Origin: Mycobacterium alsense
GTDB lineage: Bacteria; Actinomycetota; Actinomycetes; Mycobacteriales; Mycobacteriaceae
DNA: 64,000 bases
Assembly: GCF_002086635.1 (NCBI RefSeq)
Contig: NZ_MVHD01000010.1
Location: 1-64,000, forward strand
Direction of reading: 5' to 3'
This document shows positions 18,544-26,483 of the stretch, piece by piece. A program made the translations under genes and the position numbers. Positions within the stretch are counted from its first letter, which is position 1, and each line of letters starts with the position of its first letter. Under the pieces are notes generated by a model. That model had not been told where the DNA came from. It saw nothing but the letters and a program-made list of their open reading frames with translations, and did no database searches.

Positions 18544-18964
18544 GTACACGCCGCCCGACCTCACCCTGCTCGGCGAGGACCACATCCGCGCGTATCGCGA
18601 CAGCGGCGGCGAGGTCGGCTACATCTGGAACGGCGTTCCCACGCTGCTGCTCACCACGACCGGGCGGCGCACCGGCAAGCAGCGCACCTCTGCGCTGATC
18701 TTCGCGCGCGACGGGGGCGACTACCTGGTGGTGGCCTCCAAGGGCGGCGCGCCGAGCCACCCGTCGTGGTATGTGAACCTGCAGGCCAACCCGGAGGCCA
18801 GGATTCAGGTTCGCGCCGACGAGTTCGCGGTCGTCGCGCGCACCGCGTCGGCCACCGAAAAGCCGCGGCTGTGGCAGATCGTCACCGGCGTGTGGCCCAA
18901 CTACGACGCCTACCAGACACGAACCGACCGCGACATTCCCGTCGTGATACTCACGCCCTCATGA
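18536..18964 (+). CDS. Deazaflavin (F420)-dependent nitroreductase/Ddn family protein
   Basis: 142 residues, the small split beta-barrel F420H2-binding family of Ddn. The diagnostic segments are TTGRRTGKQRTSAL, followed by YLVVASKGG, then PSWYVNLQANPEA. Relatives reduce quinones or activated double bonds with F420H2. In a P450-containing operon it may supply a reduction step or protect against quinone-like intermediates. ATG 18536 lies within the last codons of the P450; its stop overlaps the TetR ATG (ATGA). Confidence 0.88.
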   Translation: MPEYTPPDLTLLGEDHIRAYRDSGGEVGYIWNGVPTLLLTTTGRRTGKQRTSALIFARDGGDYLVVASKGGAPSHPSWYVNLQANPEARIQVRADEFAVVARTASATEKPRLWQIVTGVWPNYDAYQTRTDRDIPVVILTPS

Positions 18965-19623
18965 CGCCCGCTAGCATTTCTTCGGTGTCACGTGCCGAGG
19001 AGAGGGCCGCCCAGCGGTCGGCCGCAGTGCAGCGGTCGCGGACCCGCATCGCCAACCAGGTCAGGCTGATGCTCGACGCGGCGCTGCGCCTGATCCGCCA
19101 GAAGGGCGACGCGTTCACCACGCAGGAGCTCGTCAAGGAGGCCGGCGTCGCGCTGCAGACGTTCTACCGCTACTTCGCGTCGAAGGACGAGCTGCTGCTG
19201 GCGGTGATCGCCGACGCCATGAACGACGCCTGCACGCGGTGGGCGGCCGCCGCCGCGGACCTGCCCGATCCGGTCGCGCGGCTGCGCTTCTACATCACGA
19301 CGGTCATCGAGGTGCTCGACGCCGAACAGGGCCAGGGCGGCACGGCCAAGTTCATCGTGTCGACGCATTGGCGGCTGCACCGCATCTTCCCCGAGGAACT
19401 CGCCGAGGCCGAAAAGCCGTTCGCCGACTTGCTGCTCACCGAGATCAAGGCGGGTGTCGAGGCCGGGCTGCTGGCGCCCGCCGACCCGCAGTGGGCGGCG
19501 TGGTTCATCGCCGAACTGGTGCGCTCCGTGTACCACTATCACGCCTACGCCCCGTTGGCGGCCGAGGCGACCGACCGCCTGTGGGAGTTCTGTCTCAGTG
19601 CCCTCGGTGGCACGGGAAGGTGA
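18961..19623 (+). CDS. TetR family transcriptional regulator (first of two paralogues)
   Basis: 220 residues. The N-terminal HTH is in the segment FTTQELVKEAGVALQTFYRY, followed by FASKDELLLAVI. The C-terminal ligand domain is Trp/His-rich (STHWRLHRIFPEEL). Its DNA-binding half is nearly identical to that of the TetR at 25793-26461 (QRSRTRIANQVRLMLDAA occurs in both), so the two probably recognise the same operator, plausibly the TATCGTTCT-type element seen four times in the region. It is the last tightly coupled gene of the ALDH operon, fitting autoregulation. Confidence 0.9.
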   Translation: MTPASISSVSRAEERAAQRSAAVQRSRTRIANQVRLMLDAALRLIRQKGDAFTTQELVKEAGVALQTFYRYFASKDELLLAVIADAMNDACTRWAAAAADLPDPVARLRFYITTVIEVLDAEQGQGGTAKFIVSTHWRLHRIFPEELAEAEKPFADLLLTEIKAGVEAGLLAPADPQWAAWFIAELVRSVYHYHAYAPLAAEATDRLWEFCLSALGGTGR

Positions 19624-19627
19624 CGCC

Positions 19628-20017
19628 ATGCCGCACGCCAAACCCGACGAGTTGCCCAGCGGTGGAGGGGGTCGGTGGCCGGCGGCCGGGGATGGGTTCC
19701 GGTCGGTGCAGTGGGGCGACATGGAGGTCGGCTACACCACGACCGGCCCGCTGGACTGCACCGAGCTGTATAAGGCGGGTGGGCTGCCCGGCGGGGTGTG
19801 CACGTGTCCGCACTACGGCTACATCTTCGAGGGCTCGATCCGCGCGACCTACCCGAACACCGATTGGCCCGACGAGGTGGCGAGCGCCGGGGAGGTGTAT
19901 TTCTTTCCGGCGGGCCACATTTTGATCTATCCGGAGCCGACGCGGGCGCTCGAGCTGAACCCGGCGTTCGCGCTGCAGCAGTGCATGGATGCGATGCAGA
20001 GGGCGGGGCAGTCGTGA
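19628..20017 (+). CDS. Small cupin-like protein of unknown function
   Basis: 129 residues. The pattern CPHYGYIFEGSIRATY followed by AGEVYFFPAGH resembles the two half-motifs of a cupin barrel, with a His in each. No catalytic family can be named. It starts 4 bp after the TetR stop, so it belongs to the same transcript. A plausible role is a ligand-binding or isomerase-like accessory to the pathway. Other starts upstream would run into the TetR gene. Confidence 0.65.
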   Translation: MPHAKPDELPSGGGGRWPAAGDGFRSVQWGDMEVGYTTTGPLDCTELYKAGGLPGGVCTCPHYGYIFEGSIRATYPNTDWPDEVASAGEVYFFPAGHILIYPEPTRALELNPAFALQQCMDAMQRAGQS

Positions 20018-20063
20018 GAACCTCAGTTGCCACACTGGTCACTGGCTGGGAGGTGTGTGACCA

Positions 20064-20123
20064 ATTGCCCGCCTCTGAGCGACAATCCCACCGCGCCCGA
20101 GTTGTCGCTGTGAGGCGGGCAAT
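20064..20123. terminator. Long hairpin between convergent genes (member of a repeat family)
   Basis: Arms 20064-20085 and 20102-20123 are inverted repeats of 22 bp with one two-base mismatch and a 16-base loop. The arm sequence (TTGCCCGCCTC...GCGACAA) is the same as that of the hairpin at 46374-46441. Both lie between 3' ends of convergent genes, so bidirectional termination is the simplest role. Confidence 0.7.
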
Positions 20124-20162
20124 CAGTCATATGCCCCGAACCGGGGGCGGAAGTGATGGATG

Positions 20163-20612
20163 TTACAGCCGCGACAGCGTGAACGGGTACGTGCGGGTGC
20201 CGGCCGGGGCGCCGTCGCAGCCGGCATCGAAAGACGATTCCAGCGAACCGCCCAGCGTGGTCGCGTCCCAGGTGTAGACGTCGTGCGTGGGAATCGTTGG
20301 GCCGTAATAGATATCGCCACATCTCAGGCCGTCGGGAACGTCGACCGCCAGGGTGTAGCGCCCGTCGGCGAGCCGCGCGTCGCCCACGTAGTCGAACGCC
20401 TTGGCCACCGGCCGCGCGATGGCGTTCACGTGCACGCATTCTCCGGGGCACGAGGTGACCGACCAGACCCACGTGTGAAAGTCGTAGCGGCCGACGATGT
20501 TCAGGTCGTAGTTGCCCAACGGCATGCCGGCATGGGCAACCGGTGCGACCGATACGCCGGCGAGGGTCAGCAAGCACGCGAATGGCAGGGTGAGCCGCCG
20601 GAGAAAACTCAT
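20163..20612 (-). CDS. Small secreted protein (related to the one at 27763-28260)
   Basis: 149 residues with a Sec signal peptide: Arg-rich n-region MSFLRRLTL, hydrophobic core, and cleavage after AHA at about residue 28. The mature domain of about 120 residues has four cysteines (SCPGEC, LRCGD, DAGCDG) likely to pair as disulfides outside the cell. The arrangement of cysteines, the central DG-x-Y strand and the C-terminal PFTLSRL resemble the secreted protein at 27763-28260 (PFRLEKIG end), so I consider them distant paralogues. Function is unknown. Its ATG overlaps a possible ATG of the divergent hydrolase gene. Confidence 0.8.
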   Translation of the reverse strand: MSFLRRLTLPFACLLTLAGVSVAPVAHAGMPLGNYDLNIVGRYDFHTWVWSVTSCPGECVHVNAIARPVAKAFDYVGDARLADGRYTLAVDVPDGLRCGDIYYGPTIPTHDVYTWDATTLGGSLESSFDAGCDGAPAGTRTYPFTLSRL

Positions 20613-21897
20613 GATGCAGTCTAGAACACAACTACGGGAGATGCCCACCGGCCCAGGGGTTCCCGAGACCAGCGCCACCCGCCCGCCGTCCGAATTCGAC
20701 GATGTCCTACCGGAATTCGCGGCCGACTACACCGAGGCCGAGTACCTGCTTGAGGGCACGGCGAACGCCTACGGGGGCCCCGCCACCGGACCCGCCAGAA
20801 TCGCCACCACCGGTCATCGCTACGTCACCCGAATCCTGGTGCGCCACCCGAAATCAGGCCGATTCAGCGGCCGCGTCGTCGTCGAGCCGTTCAACACCAC
20901 CTACGGCGTGGACCGCGACGCGTTGTGGCTACACGTCGCCGGTCTGCTGCAGGCGCAGGGCGATGCCTGGGTCGGCGTCAGCGTGCGCGCGTGGTCGGCG
21001 GAACAGCTCAAACAGCGCGACCCGCGCCGCTACGGCGAACTCGACATCCCGTCCAACGACCTGGTGTGGGACCTGCTGCGGACGGTCGGCACGCTGGTCA
21101 AGGAGAGCGGCGAGGTGCGCCGCGTCTACCTGGGCGGGTATTCGCAAAGCGCCGTCGACGTGGCCACGTTCGCCGCGGCGTTCGGCGCGGTTTACGACGG
21201 TTACTTCCCGGCCTCGCACGCGGCGAGCCTGACGCCGCTGGCGGTGGGCGAGGGGCTGCCCCGGTTCGAGTACGCGCCCGTGCCCGCGGTCGGTGTCCCG
21301 GTCGTCGAGATCCAACCGCAAAGCGACGTCGAGGGATTCGCCTTCGAGGATTTCGTCAACCCCGGCGGCGCCTCGGTGCGCCGCGACGACAGCGACGCCG
21401 CCGGGGACCTGTTCCGCCTCTACGAGATCGCCGGCGCACCCCACGCTGCCAGGATCGCCGGCTGCGACGGCGACGGCTCGAGCTTCCCGATGGCGGCCTT
21501 CGTCCGCGCGGCGCTGCGCAACCTCTTTCGTTGGGCCGAGGACGGCATCGCGCCGCCGCGCGCGCCGCGCGTCGCGCTGCGGGTCGACGACACCGTAGCC
21601 GAGGCCGCCGTCGACCGGTTCGGCAACGCCGTCGGAGGGGTGCCGTCGCCGTTCCTCGAGGTTCCGCTCGCGCGCTACGAGGCCCATTCGACACCGGGGC
21701 CGCTGTGCGCGCTCGTGGGCCGGGAGGCGCCATTGCCGCACGCGGTGCTCGCCGGCCGCTACGGCGACGCGCGGACCTATCTCGCCGAGTTCGCCACCAG
21801 CCTCGACGCCGCCATCGAAGCCGGCTTTCTGCTGGGGGACGACCGCGCCGAGATCCTGCAAGCCCAGACCGTCAAAGCCAAGGCCGCGTTCGCATGA
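20611..21897 (+). CDS. Alpha/beta-hydrolase domain protein
   Basis: About 428 residues. The nucleophile elbow GGYSQSA is near residue 180, and the region around EYLLEGTANAYGG matches the start of the large alpha/beta-hydrolase domain family seen in mycobacterial catabolic clusters. Probably an esterase or lactonase acting on a bulky ester. Start choice is uncertain. The ATG at 20611 has GGAG 7 bases upstream but overlaps the divergent gene's start codon. ATG 20614 and ATG 20641 are alternatives, the last with GGGAG directly abutting it. The stop overlaps the next gene (ATGA), opening a five-gene run to 25731. Confidence 0.82.
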   Translation: MMQSRTQLREMPTGPGVPETSATRPPSEFDDVLPEFAADYTEAEYLLEGTANAYGGPATGPARIATTGHRYVTRILVRHPKSGRFSGRVVVEPFNTTYGVDRDALWLHVAGLLQAQGDAWVGVSVRAWSAEQLKQRDPRRYGELDIPSNDLVWDLLRTVGTLVKESGEVRRVYLGGYSQSAVDVATFAAAFGAVYDGYFPASHAASLTPLAVGEGLPRFEYAPVPAVGVPVVEIQPQSDVEGFAFEDFVNPGGASVRRDDSDAAGDLFRLYEIAGAPHAARIAGCDGDGSSFPMAAFVRAALRNLFRWAEDGIAPPRAPRVALRVDDTVAEAAVDRFGNAVGGVPSPFLEVPLARYEAHSTPGPLCALVGREAPLPHAVLAGRYGDARTYLAEFATSLDAAIEAGFLLGDDRAEILQAQTVKAKAAFA

Positions 21898-22910
21898 CGG
21901 TGCAGACCGTGCCCGTGCCGGACACCCTCGAACGGGCGCTCTCACCGCGATGGCTCACCGCGGCGCTGCAACCGCGCCTTCCCGGCGTCGACGTCGTCGC
22001 GGTGACGCCGGGCCCCGTCGTCGACCGGATCTCCACCAACGCACGGTTTTCCGTCAAGTGCGCGGACGGCACCTCGCACGCGCTGTGCGTCAAGGGCTAC
22101 TTCAACGATATCGGCCGCGCCGCACCCTACATCGGGGCCCCGGAGGCCGGCTTCTACCGGGACCTCGCCGCCGCGACGGGCGTGCGCACGCTGCGGGCGG
22201 TGTACGCCGACATCGACCCGGCGACCCGCCACGGCGTCGTCATCACCGAAGACGTTGTGGCCCAGGGCGCCACGTTCCTGGACGGCAACAGCCCCTACAC
22301 CGCAGACCAGGCCGTCGACACCCTGGCCCAGCTGGCCCGGCTGCACGCGGCGACGTGGTCACAACCCCGCTGGGCCGGCGTCGAGTGGTTGGCCCCGCGG
22401 CTGGGGCGGGTGCTGGACGTGTGGGGCGTGCAGCGCACGCGCGAGATCATCGCCCGCAACCTCGGCAGCGCTAGCGACGCGCACCGGCTGGTCGACGCCT
22501 ACCGCGGCCTGATGTCGCCGGAGCCGGGCCCGTGGTGCGTCATCCACGGGGATCCGCACGTGGGCAACCTCGTCGTCGACGGCGCCGGGGTCGCGTCGCT
22601 GGTCGACTGGCAGCTCGTGCAGCGCGGCGGCTGGTACCTCGACGTCGGCTACCACATCGCCTCGACGCTGACCGTCCCCGAGCGCCGGCGCACCGAGCGA
22701 GACCTGTTGCGCCACTACCTCGATGCGCTCGCCGCGCGCGGCGTCACACCGCCGCCGTTCGACGACGCCCGGCGCACCATCGCCCGCGGCATGCTGCACG
22801 GCTTCTTTTTGTGGAGCATCACCACCAAACAGCCGCCGGCCGTCATCACCACGCTGCTGCACCGGCTGGGCACCGCGGTGGCCGATCACGACGCGCTGGG
22901 GAGGCGATAG
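21894..22910 (+). CDS. Phosphotransferase-fold protein (APH/ecdysteroid-kinase-like)
   Basis: 338 residues with a protein-kinase-like aminoglycoside phosphotransferase fold. Catalytic loop CVIHGDPHVGNLVVD (HGD-x(4)-N) and metal-binding SLVDWQ are intact, so it should be active on a small hydroxylated substrate. Related genes are common in mycobacterial lipid/sterol catabolic clusters, and antibiotic resistance is not implied. It overlaps the hydrolase stop by ATGA and its stop abuts the CoA-transferase ATG. Confidence 0.85.
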   Translation: MTVQTVPVPDTLERALSPRWLTAALQPRLPGVDVVAVTPGPVVDRISTNARFSVKCADGTSHALCVKGYFNDIGRAAPYIGAPEAGFYRDLAAATGVRTLRAVYADIDPATRHGVVITEDVVAQGATFLDGNSPYTADQAVDTLAQLARLHAATWSQPRWAGVEWLAPRLGRVLDVWGVQRTREIIARNLGSASDAHRLVDAYRGLMSPEPGPWCVIHGDPHVGNLVVDGAGVASLVDWQLVQRGGWYLDVGYHIASTLTVPERRRTERDLLRHYLDALAARGVTPPPFDDARRTIARGMLHGFFLWSITTKQPPAVITTLLHRLGTAVADHDALGRR

Positions 22911-24122
22911 ATGGACCCGAGGCCCTTCGAGGGACTGCGCGTCGTGGAGCTGGCGCAGTGGGTTTTCGTCCCGGTGGCCGGGGCGCTGCTGGCCGACTGG
23001 GGCGCCGACGTCGTCCGCATCGAACGCCTCGAGGGCGACCCCTACCGCGGCCTGGCGACGCAGGGCATCGGCACCGACCGCGACGGCGTCAACCTCTCGA
23101 TGGCCCTGGCCAATCGCGGCAAGCGGTCGATCGCGCTGAACCTGCGCCACGAGGCCGGCCTGGCCGTGCTGCACGAATTGCTCGGGACCGCCGACGTTTT
23201 CCTCACCAGCCTGCGCCCCGGCGCGCTGGGCCGGCTCGGGCTCGACGCGGACGCGCTGCGCGGGCGCTACCCCACGCTGATCTACGCCCGCGGCCACGGC
23301 TTCGGGGTGCGCGGCCCGGACGCCAACCAGCCCGGCTACGACAGCTCGGCGTTCTGGGCGCGCGGGGGAGTGGGCCACATCCTCACGCCGCCCGAGCGCG
23401 ACTACCCGATCAGCCAGCGCGGCGCGATGGGTGACCGAAACGGCGCCATGGCACTGGCTTTCGGCATCGCGGCCGCGCTGCTCCAGCGAACCAAGACCGG
23501 GGCGGGTTCGGTGGTCGACGTGTCGCTGCTGGCCACCGCGATGTGGATGCTGTCGTCGGACCTGCTCGCGGTGCTCAACGGCGGGCAGGCCGGGCCGGTG
23601 GCCGGGCGCGGCCCGCAGGTCAACCCGCTCACCGGCAACTACCGCACCAAGGACGGGCGCCACATCCAACTGATGTTTCTGCAGGGCGACCGGTACTGGG
23701 CGGAGTTCTGCCGGCTGGTCGGGCGCGACGAGCTCGTCGACGACCCCCGCTTCGCCGACATGGCCGCGCGGCGCGCCAACGCCGAGGCGTGCGTGGCCGA
23801 GCTGGACGCGGTGTTCGCCCGCCACACCCTCGCCGAATGGCGCGAGCTGCTCGCCAAGCTCGACGCCCCCTGGGCGCCAGTGCAATCCGTGCAGGAGGTC
23901 GTCGAGGACCCGCAGGTGGCCGCCAACGGCTACGTGGGCGGCGTCGAGCTGGACGGCGGCCAGGCCTACCGGCTGCCGTCGGTGCCCGTGCAGCTCGACG
24001 AGCAGGGGCCGCCCCTGCGCCGCGCGCCCGAGCACGGCGAGCACACCGAGGCGCTGCTGCTGGAGCTCGGTCACGACTGGGACGCGATCGCGAAACTGGC
24101 CGAGCGGGGGGTGATCCCGTGA
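22911..24122 (+). CDS. CaiB/BaiF (class III) CoA-transferase
   Basis: 403 residues. It shows the N-terminal LADWGADVVRIE signature, the RGKRS-like NRGKRSIALNL, and the catalytic Asp in GAMGDRNGAMAL. These enzymes move CoA between carboxylic acids, or racemise alpha-methyl acyl-CoAs (Amacr). A role in activating or epimerising a branched or steroid-like acid would fit next to the thiolase. It starts immediately after the previous stop, and its own stop overlaps the next start (GTGA). Confidence 0.9.
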   Translation: MDPRPFEGLRVVELAQWVFVPVAGALLADWGADVVRIERLEGDPYRGLATQGIGTDRDGVNLSMALANRGKRSIALNLRHEAGLAVLHELLGTADVFLTSLRPGALGRLGLDADALRGRYPTLIYARGHGFGVRGPDANQPGYDSSAFWARGGVGHILTPPERDYPISQRGAMGDRNGAMALAFGIAAALLQRTKTGAGSVVDVSLLATAMWMLSSDLLAVLNGGQAGPVAGRGPQVNPLTGNYRTKDGRHIQLMFLQGDRYWAEFCRLVGRDELVDDPRFADMAARRANAEACVAELDAVFARHTLAEWRELLAKLDAPWAPVQSVQEVVEDPQVAANGYVGGVELDGGQAYRLPSVPVQLDEQGPPLRRAPEHGEHTEALLLELGHDWDAIAKLAERGVIP

Positions 24123-24532
24123 CCGCGCGTCCGGTCCCGGTGCCCGACGACGCGTCGGCCCCGTTCTGGGCGGCCGCGGCCGAGCACGTCCTCACCGCCG
24201 CGCGCTGCGCCCGGTGCGCCCGGCTCACCATGCCGCCCGACATCGTCTGTCCCCATTGCCATTCCAGCGACCCCGGATTCGAATTCGTCCCGGTGAGCGG
24301 GCGCGGCACCGTGCGGTCGTGGACCGTGGTGCGCCAGGCGCTGCTGCCCGGCTTCGACGACGACCTGCCGTTCGTGCTCGTCGACGTCGAACTCGTCGAG
24401 CAGGACGACCTGCGGCTGATCGGCCGCCTGCTCGACGGCCCGGACGCCGACCTGGGCGTGGGCGCCGCGGTCACGGCCGGTTTCGAAGACCTCGCCCCCG
24501 GCGTCGCCGTCCCCGCGTTCGAGCTCGCATGA
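24119..24532 (+). CDS. DUF35 OB-fold/zinc-ribbon protein (ChsH2/acyl-CoA-associated type)
   Basis: 137 residues. The rubredoxin-like zinc ribbon has Cys at 30, 33, 44 and 47 (CARC and CPHC), followed by an OB-fold. DUF35 proteins typically form a complex with SCP-x thiolases/aldolases or MaoC hydratases, as ChsH2 does with Ltp2 in cholesterol side-chain removal. The partner here would be the thiolase gene that begins within its stop codon (ATGA). Confidence 0.9.
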   Translation: MTARPVPVPDDASAPFWAAAAEHVLTAARCARCARLTMPPDIVCPHCHSSDPGFEFVPVSGRGTVRSWTVVRQALLPGFDDDLPFVLVDVELVEQDDLRLIGRLLDGPDADLGVGAAVTAGFEDLAPGVAVPAFELA

Positions 24533-25731
24533 GCGGCAGGTTCGCGGCGAGCAACCGGGTCGCCATCGCCGGCTACGCGCAATCGGTGATCCAGCGCCGC
24601 GCCGAACGACCGCTCGGCGCGCTGGCCGTCGACACCGCGCGCGAGGCGATCGCCGACACGGGACTGCGCGTGGATCAAATCGACGGGTTCGTCAGCTCCA
24701 GCCTGCTGCCCAGCGCCAGGGGGCAGGTCACCGAGGACGGCGTCAGCACCGTCTCGTCGGCGTGGCTGGCCCAACATCTCGGCGTAAACCCCCGCTACGT
24801 CGCGGGTTTCGAGGGCATCGGCCAGATCACCGGCTCGGTCGGCATGGCCGTCAACGCGGTCGCCAGCGGCGCCGCCGACTTCGTGCTGCTGCACCGCGCC
24901 CTGCACAACCCCGCCGGGCGCTACCACGCCAACCCGATGCGCGAGGCGCGCGGGTCGCAGCAGTGGACGGCACCCCAGGGGTTTTTCGGACCGCTGGCCA
25001 TGATCGCGCTGCCCTACAACGAGTACCTGCAGCGCTACGGCGCCAAGCGGGAATCGATGGCCGCGGTGGCGGTGGAGGCCCGCAAGAACGGCGCGCGCAT
25101 CCCGTGGTCGTACTGGCGCGACCGGCCGCTCGGCGCCGACGAATACCTCGCGGCGCCCACGCTTTTCGACCCGGTGTGCCGCTACGACTGCGACATCCCC
25201 GCCGACGGCGTCGCCGCGTTCGTGTTCACCTCCGCCGAACGCGCCCGCGACCTGCCGCACCCGCCCGTGTACGTCGCCGGGTACGCCGCCGGCACGCCGG
25301 CCAAGCGCCGGCTTCCGCTGCACTGGCCGCTGGACGACATCGTCGAGGGCGGCGCCGAGACCGCCCGGCGGCTGTGGGAGCACGCCGGGATTGGGGTCGG
25401 CGACGTCGACCTGCCCCAGGTGTACGACGGCTTTTCGCCGTTCGTGTGGCTGTGGCTGGAGGTGCTCGGCCTGTGCCCGCCCGGCGAGGCGCACCGCTTC
25501 GTCGAGGCGGGCGGCATCGACAGCGACCGCCCGGGCGGCATCCCGGCCCTCTCGGGTGGCGGCGCGCTGGGCAACGGGCGCATGCACGGGATCCCGCAGA
25601 TGCTCGAGTGCTACCTGCAGCTGGCGCGCCGCGCCGGGGACCGGCAGCGCGAGGAAGCGACGATCGGGCTGGCGTGCCATTCCTCGCCCCATTTCGGCGG
25701 GGCCGTCGTCTACAGCGCCGAACGGTTTTGA
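24529..25731 (+). CDS. SCP-x/lipid-transfer type thiolase-fold enzyme (Ltp-like)
   Basis: 400 residues. Diagnostic segments are CDIPADGVAAFVF, the Tyr-containing QVYDGFSPFVWLWLE, and the C-terminal GGALGNGRMHG and CHSSPHFGG. Members of this group either cleave beta-ketoacyl-CoA or, with a DUF35 partner, perform a retro-aldol cleavage (Ltp2 type). The DUF35 gene directly upstream favours the latter, but the substrate is unknown. It is the last gene of the 20.6-25.7 kb run; the TetR promoter module begins at its stop. Confidence 0.88.
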   Translation: MSGRFAASNRVAIAGYAQSVIQRRAERPLGALAVDTAREAIADTGLRVDQIDGFVSSSLLPSARGQVTEDGVSTVSSAWLAQHLGVNPRYVAGFEGIGQITGSVGMAVNAVASGAADFVLLHRALHNPAGRYHANPMREARGSQQWTAPQGFFGPLAMIALPYNEYLQRYGAKRESMAAVAVEARKNGARIPWSYWRDRPLGADEYLAAPTLFDPVCRYDCDIPADGVAAFVFTSAERARDLPHPPVYVAGYAAGTPAKRRLPLHWPLDDIVEGGAETARRLWEHAGIGVGDVDLPQVYDGFSPFVWLWLEVLGLCPPGEAHRFVEAGGIDSDRPGGIPALSGGGALGNGRMHGIPQMLECYLQLARRAGDRQREEATIGLACHSSPHFGGAVVYSAERF

Positions 25732-25769
25732 GAGTTGTGCTCTCAAGATCGGTAGAATATCGTTCTACT
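25730..25769 (+). promoter_or_regulatory. Promoter/operator module of the TetR-P450 operon
   Basis: GAGAGTTG (25730-25737), 16 bases, then AGAATATCGTTCTACT (25754-25769), the same two blocks and spacing as at 13763-13802. GAGAG-N5-CTCTC (25730-25744) and TAGAA-N5-TTCTA (25753-25767) are both palindromic. The element overlaps the thiolase stop codon and lies 23 bp before the TetR GTG, fitting autoregulation. Confidence 0.65.
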
Positions 25770-25792
25770 GTTACTGGCCTTGAGGAGTCGCG

Positions 25793-26461
25793 GTGACGGT
25801 TCCGTCGGAGTCCTGGGTGGAGCGCGCGGTCGATCGGTCCGCCGCGGTGCAGCGGTCGCGCACGCGCATCGCCAACCAGGTGCGGCTGATGCTCGACGCC
25901 GCCCAGCGGCTCATCCGCGACAAGGGCGACTTCACCACCCAGGACCTGGTCGCCGAGGCCGCCGTCGCGCTGCAGACCTTCTACCGCTACTTCGCGTCCA
26001 AGGACGAGCTGCTGCTGGCGGTGATCGGGGACGCGATGATCGAGGCCTGCGACCGCTGGTCGGAGGCCGCCGCCGGCATCACCGACCCCATGGAGCGGTT
26101 GCGGTTCTACATCACCGCGCCGCTGGAGCAGTTCGGTGACAACAACGCCGAAGCCGGCGGCATGCGGTTCATCGTCTCCACACACTGGCACCTGCACCGC
26201 ATCTTCCCGAAAGAGCTTGCCGAGGCGGGGAAGCCACTCATCGACCTGATGCTCACCGAGGTCAACAGCGCCACCGACAAGGGCCTGCTGCGGCCCCGCA
26301 ATCCCGAATCGGACGTCTGGTTCATCGTCGAACTGCTCCGCGCGACCTACCACTACTACGCCTATGCGGCCAACCCCGGCTCTCTCGGCTCGGACCTGAA
26401 CGACGTCAAGGAAAACATCTGGCAGTTCTGCAGGATGGCGCTCGGGGCGCCGCGCGCATGA
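25793..26461 (+). CDS. TetR family transcriptional regulator (second paralogue)
   Basis: 222 residues. HTH segment FTTQDLVAEAAVALQTFYRY followed by FASKDELLLAVI; the ligand domain contains STHWHLHRIFPKEL. It is highly similar across its whole length to the TetR at 18961-19623. GTG start at 25793 with GAGGAG upstream. It sits directly behind the 40-bp promoter module, so it is a good candidate for the repressor binding that module here, before the aldehyde dehydrogenase and in the mceA-fadD region. Confidence 0.9.
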   Translation: MTVPSESWVERAVDRSAAVQRSRTRIANQVRLMLDAAQRLIRDKGDFTTQDLVAEAAVALQTFYRYFASKDELLLAVIGDAMIEACDRWSEAAAGITDPMERLRFYITAPLEQFGDNNAEAGGMRFIVSTHWHLHRIFPKELAEAGKPLIDLMLTEVNSATDKGLLRPRNPESDVWFIVELLRATYHYYAYAANPGSLGSDLNDVKENIWQFCRMALGAPRA

Positions 26462-26483
26462 CCGTCGATGGGAAAGGTTGCCA

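Noticed and set aside
20621..20627. TCTAGAAC near the hydrolase start as a fifth copy of the shared operator
   Set aside because: Only GTTCTA is shared, the TATC part is missing, and its distance to either start does not match the other copies.
21894..22910. Aminoglycoside resistance phosphotransferase
   Set aside because: The fold and catalytic loop match, but the operon context is lipid/CoA catabolism and such genes are common in mycobacteria without resistance roles.
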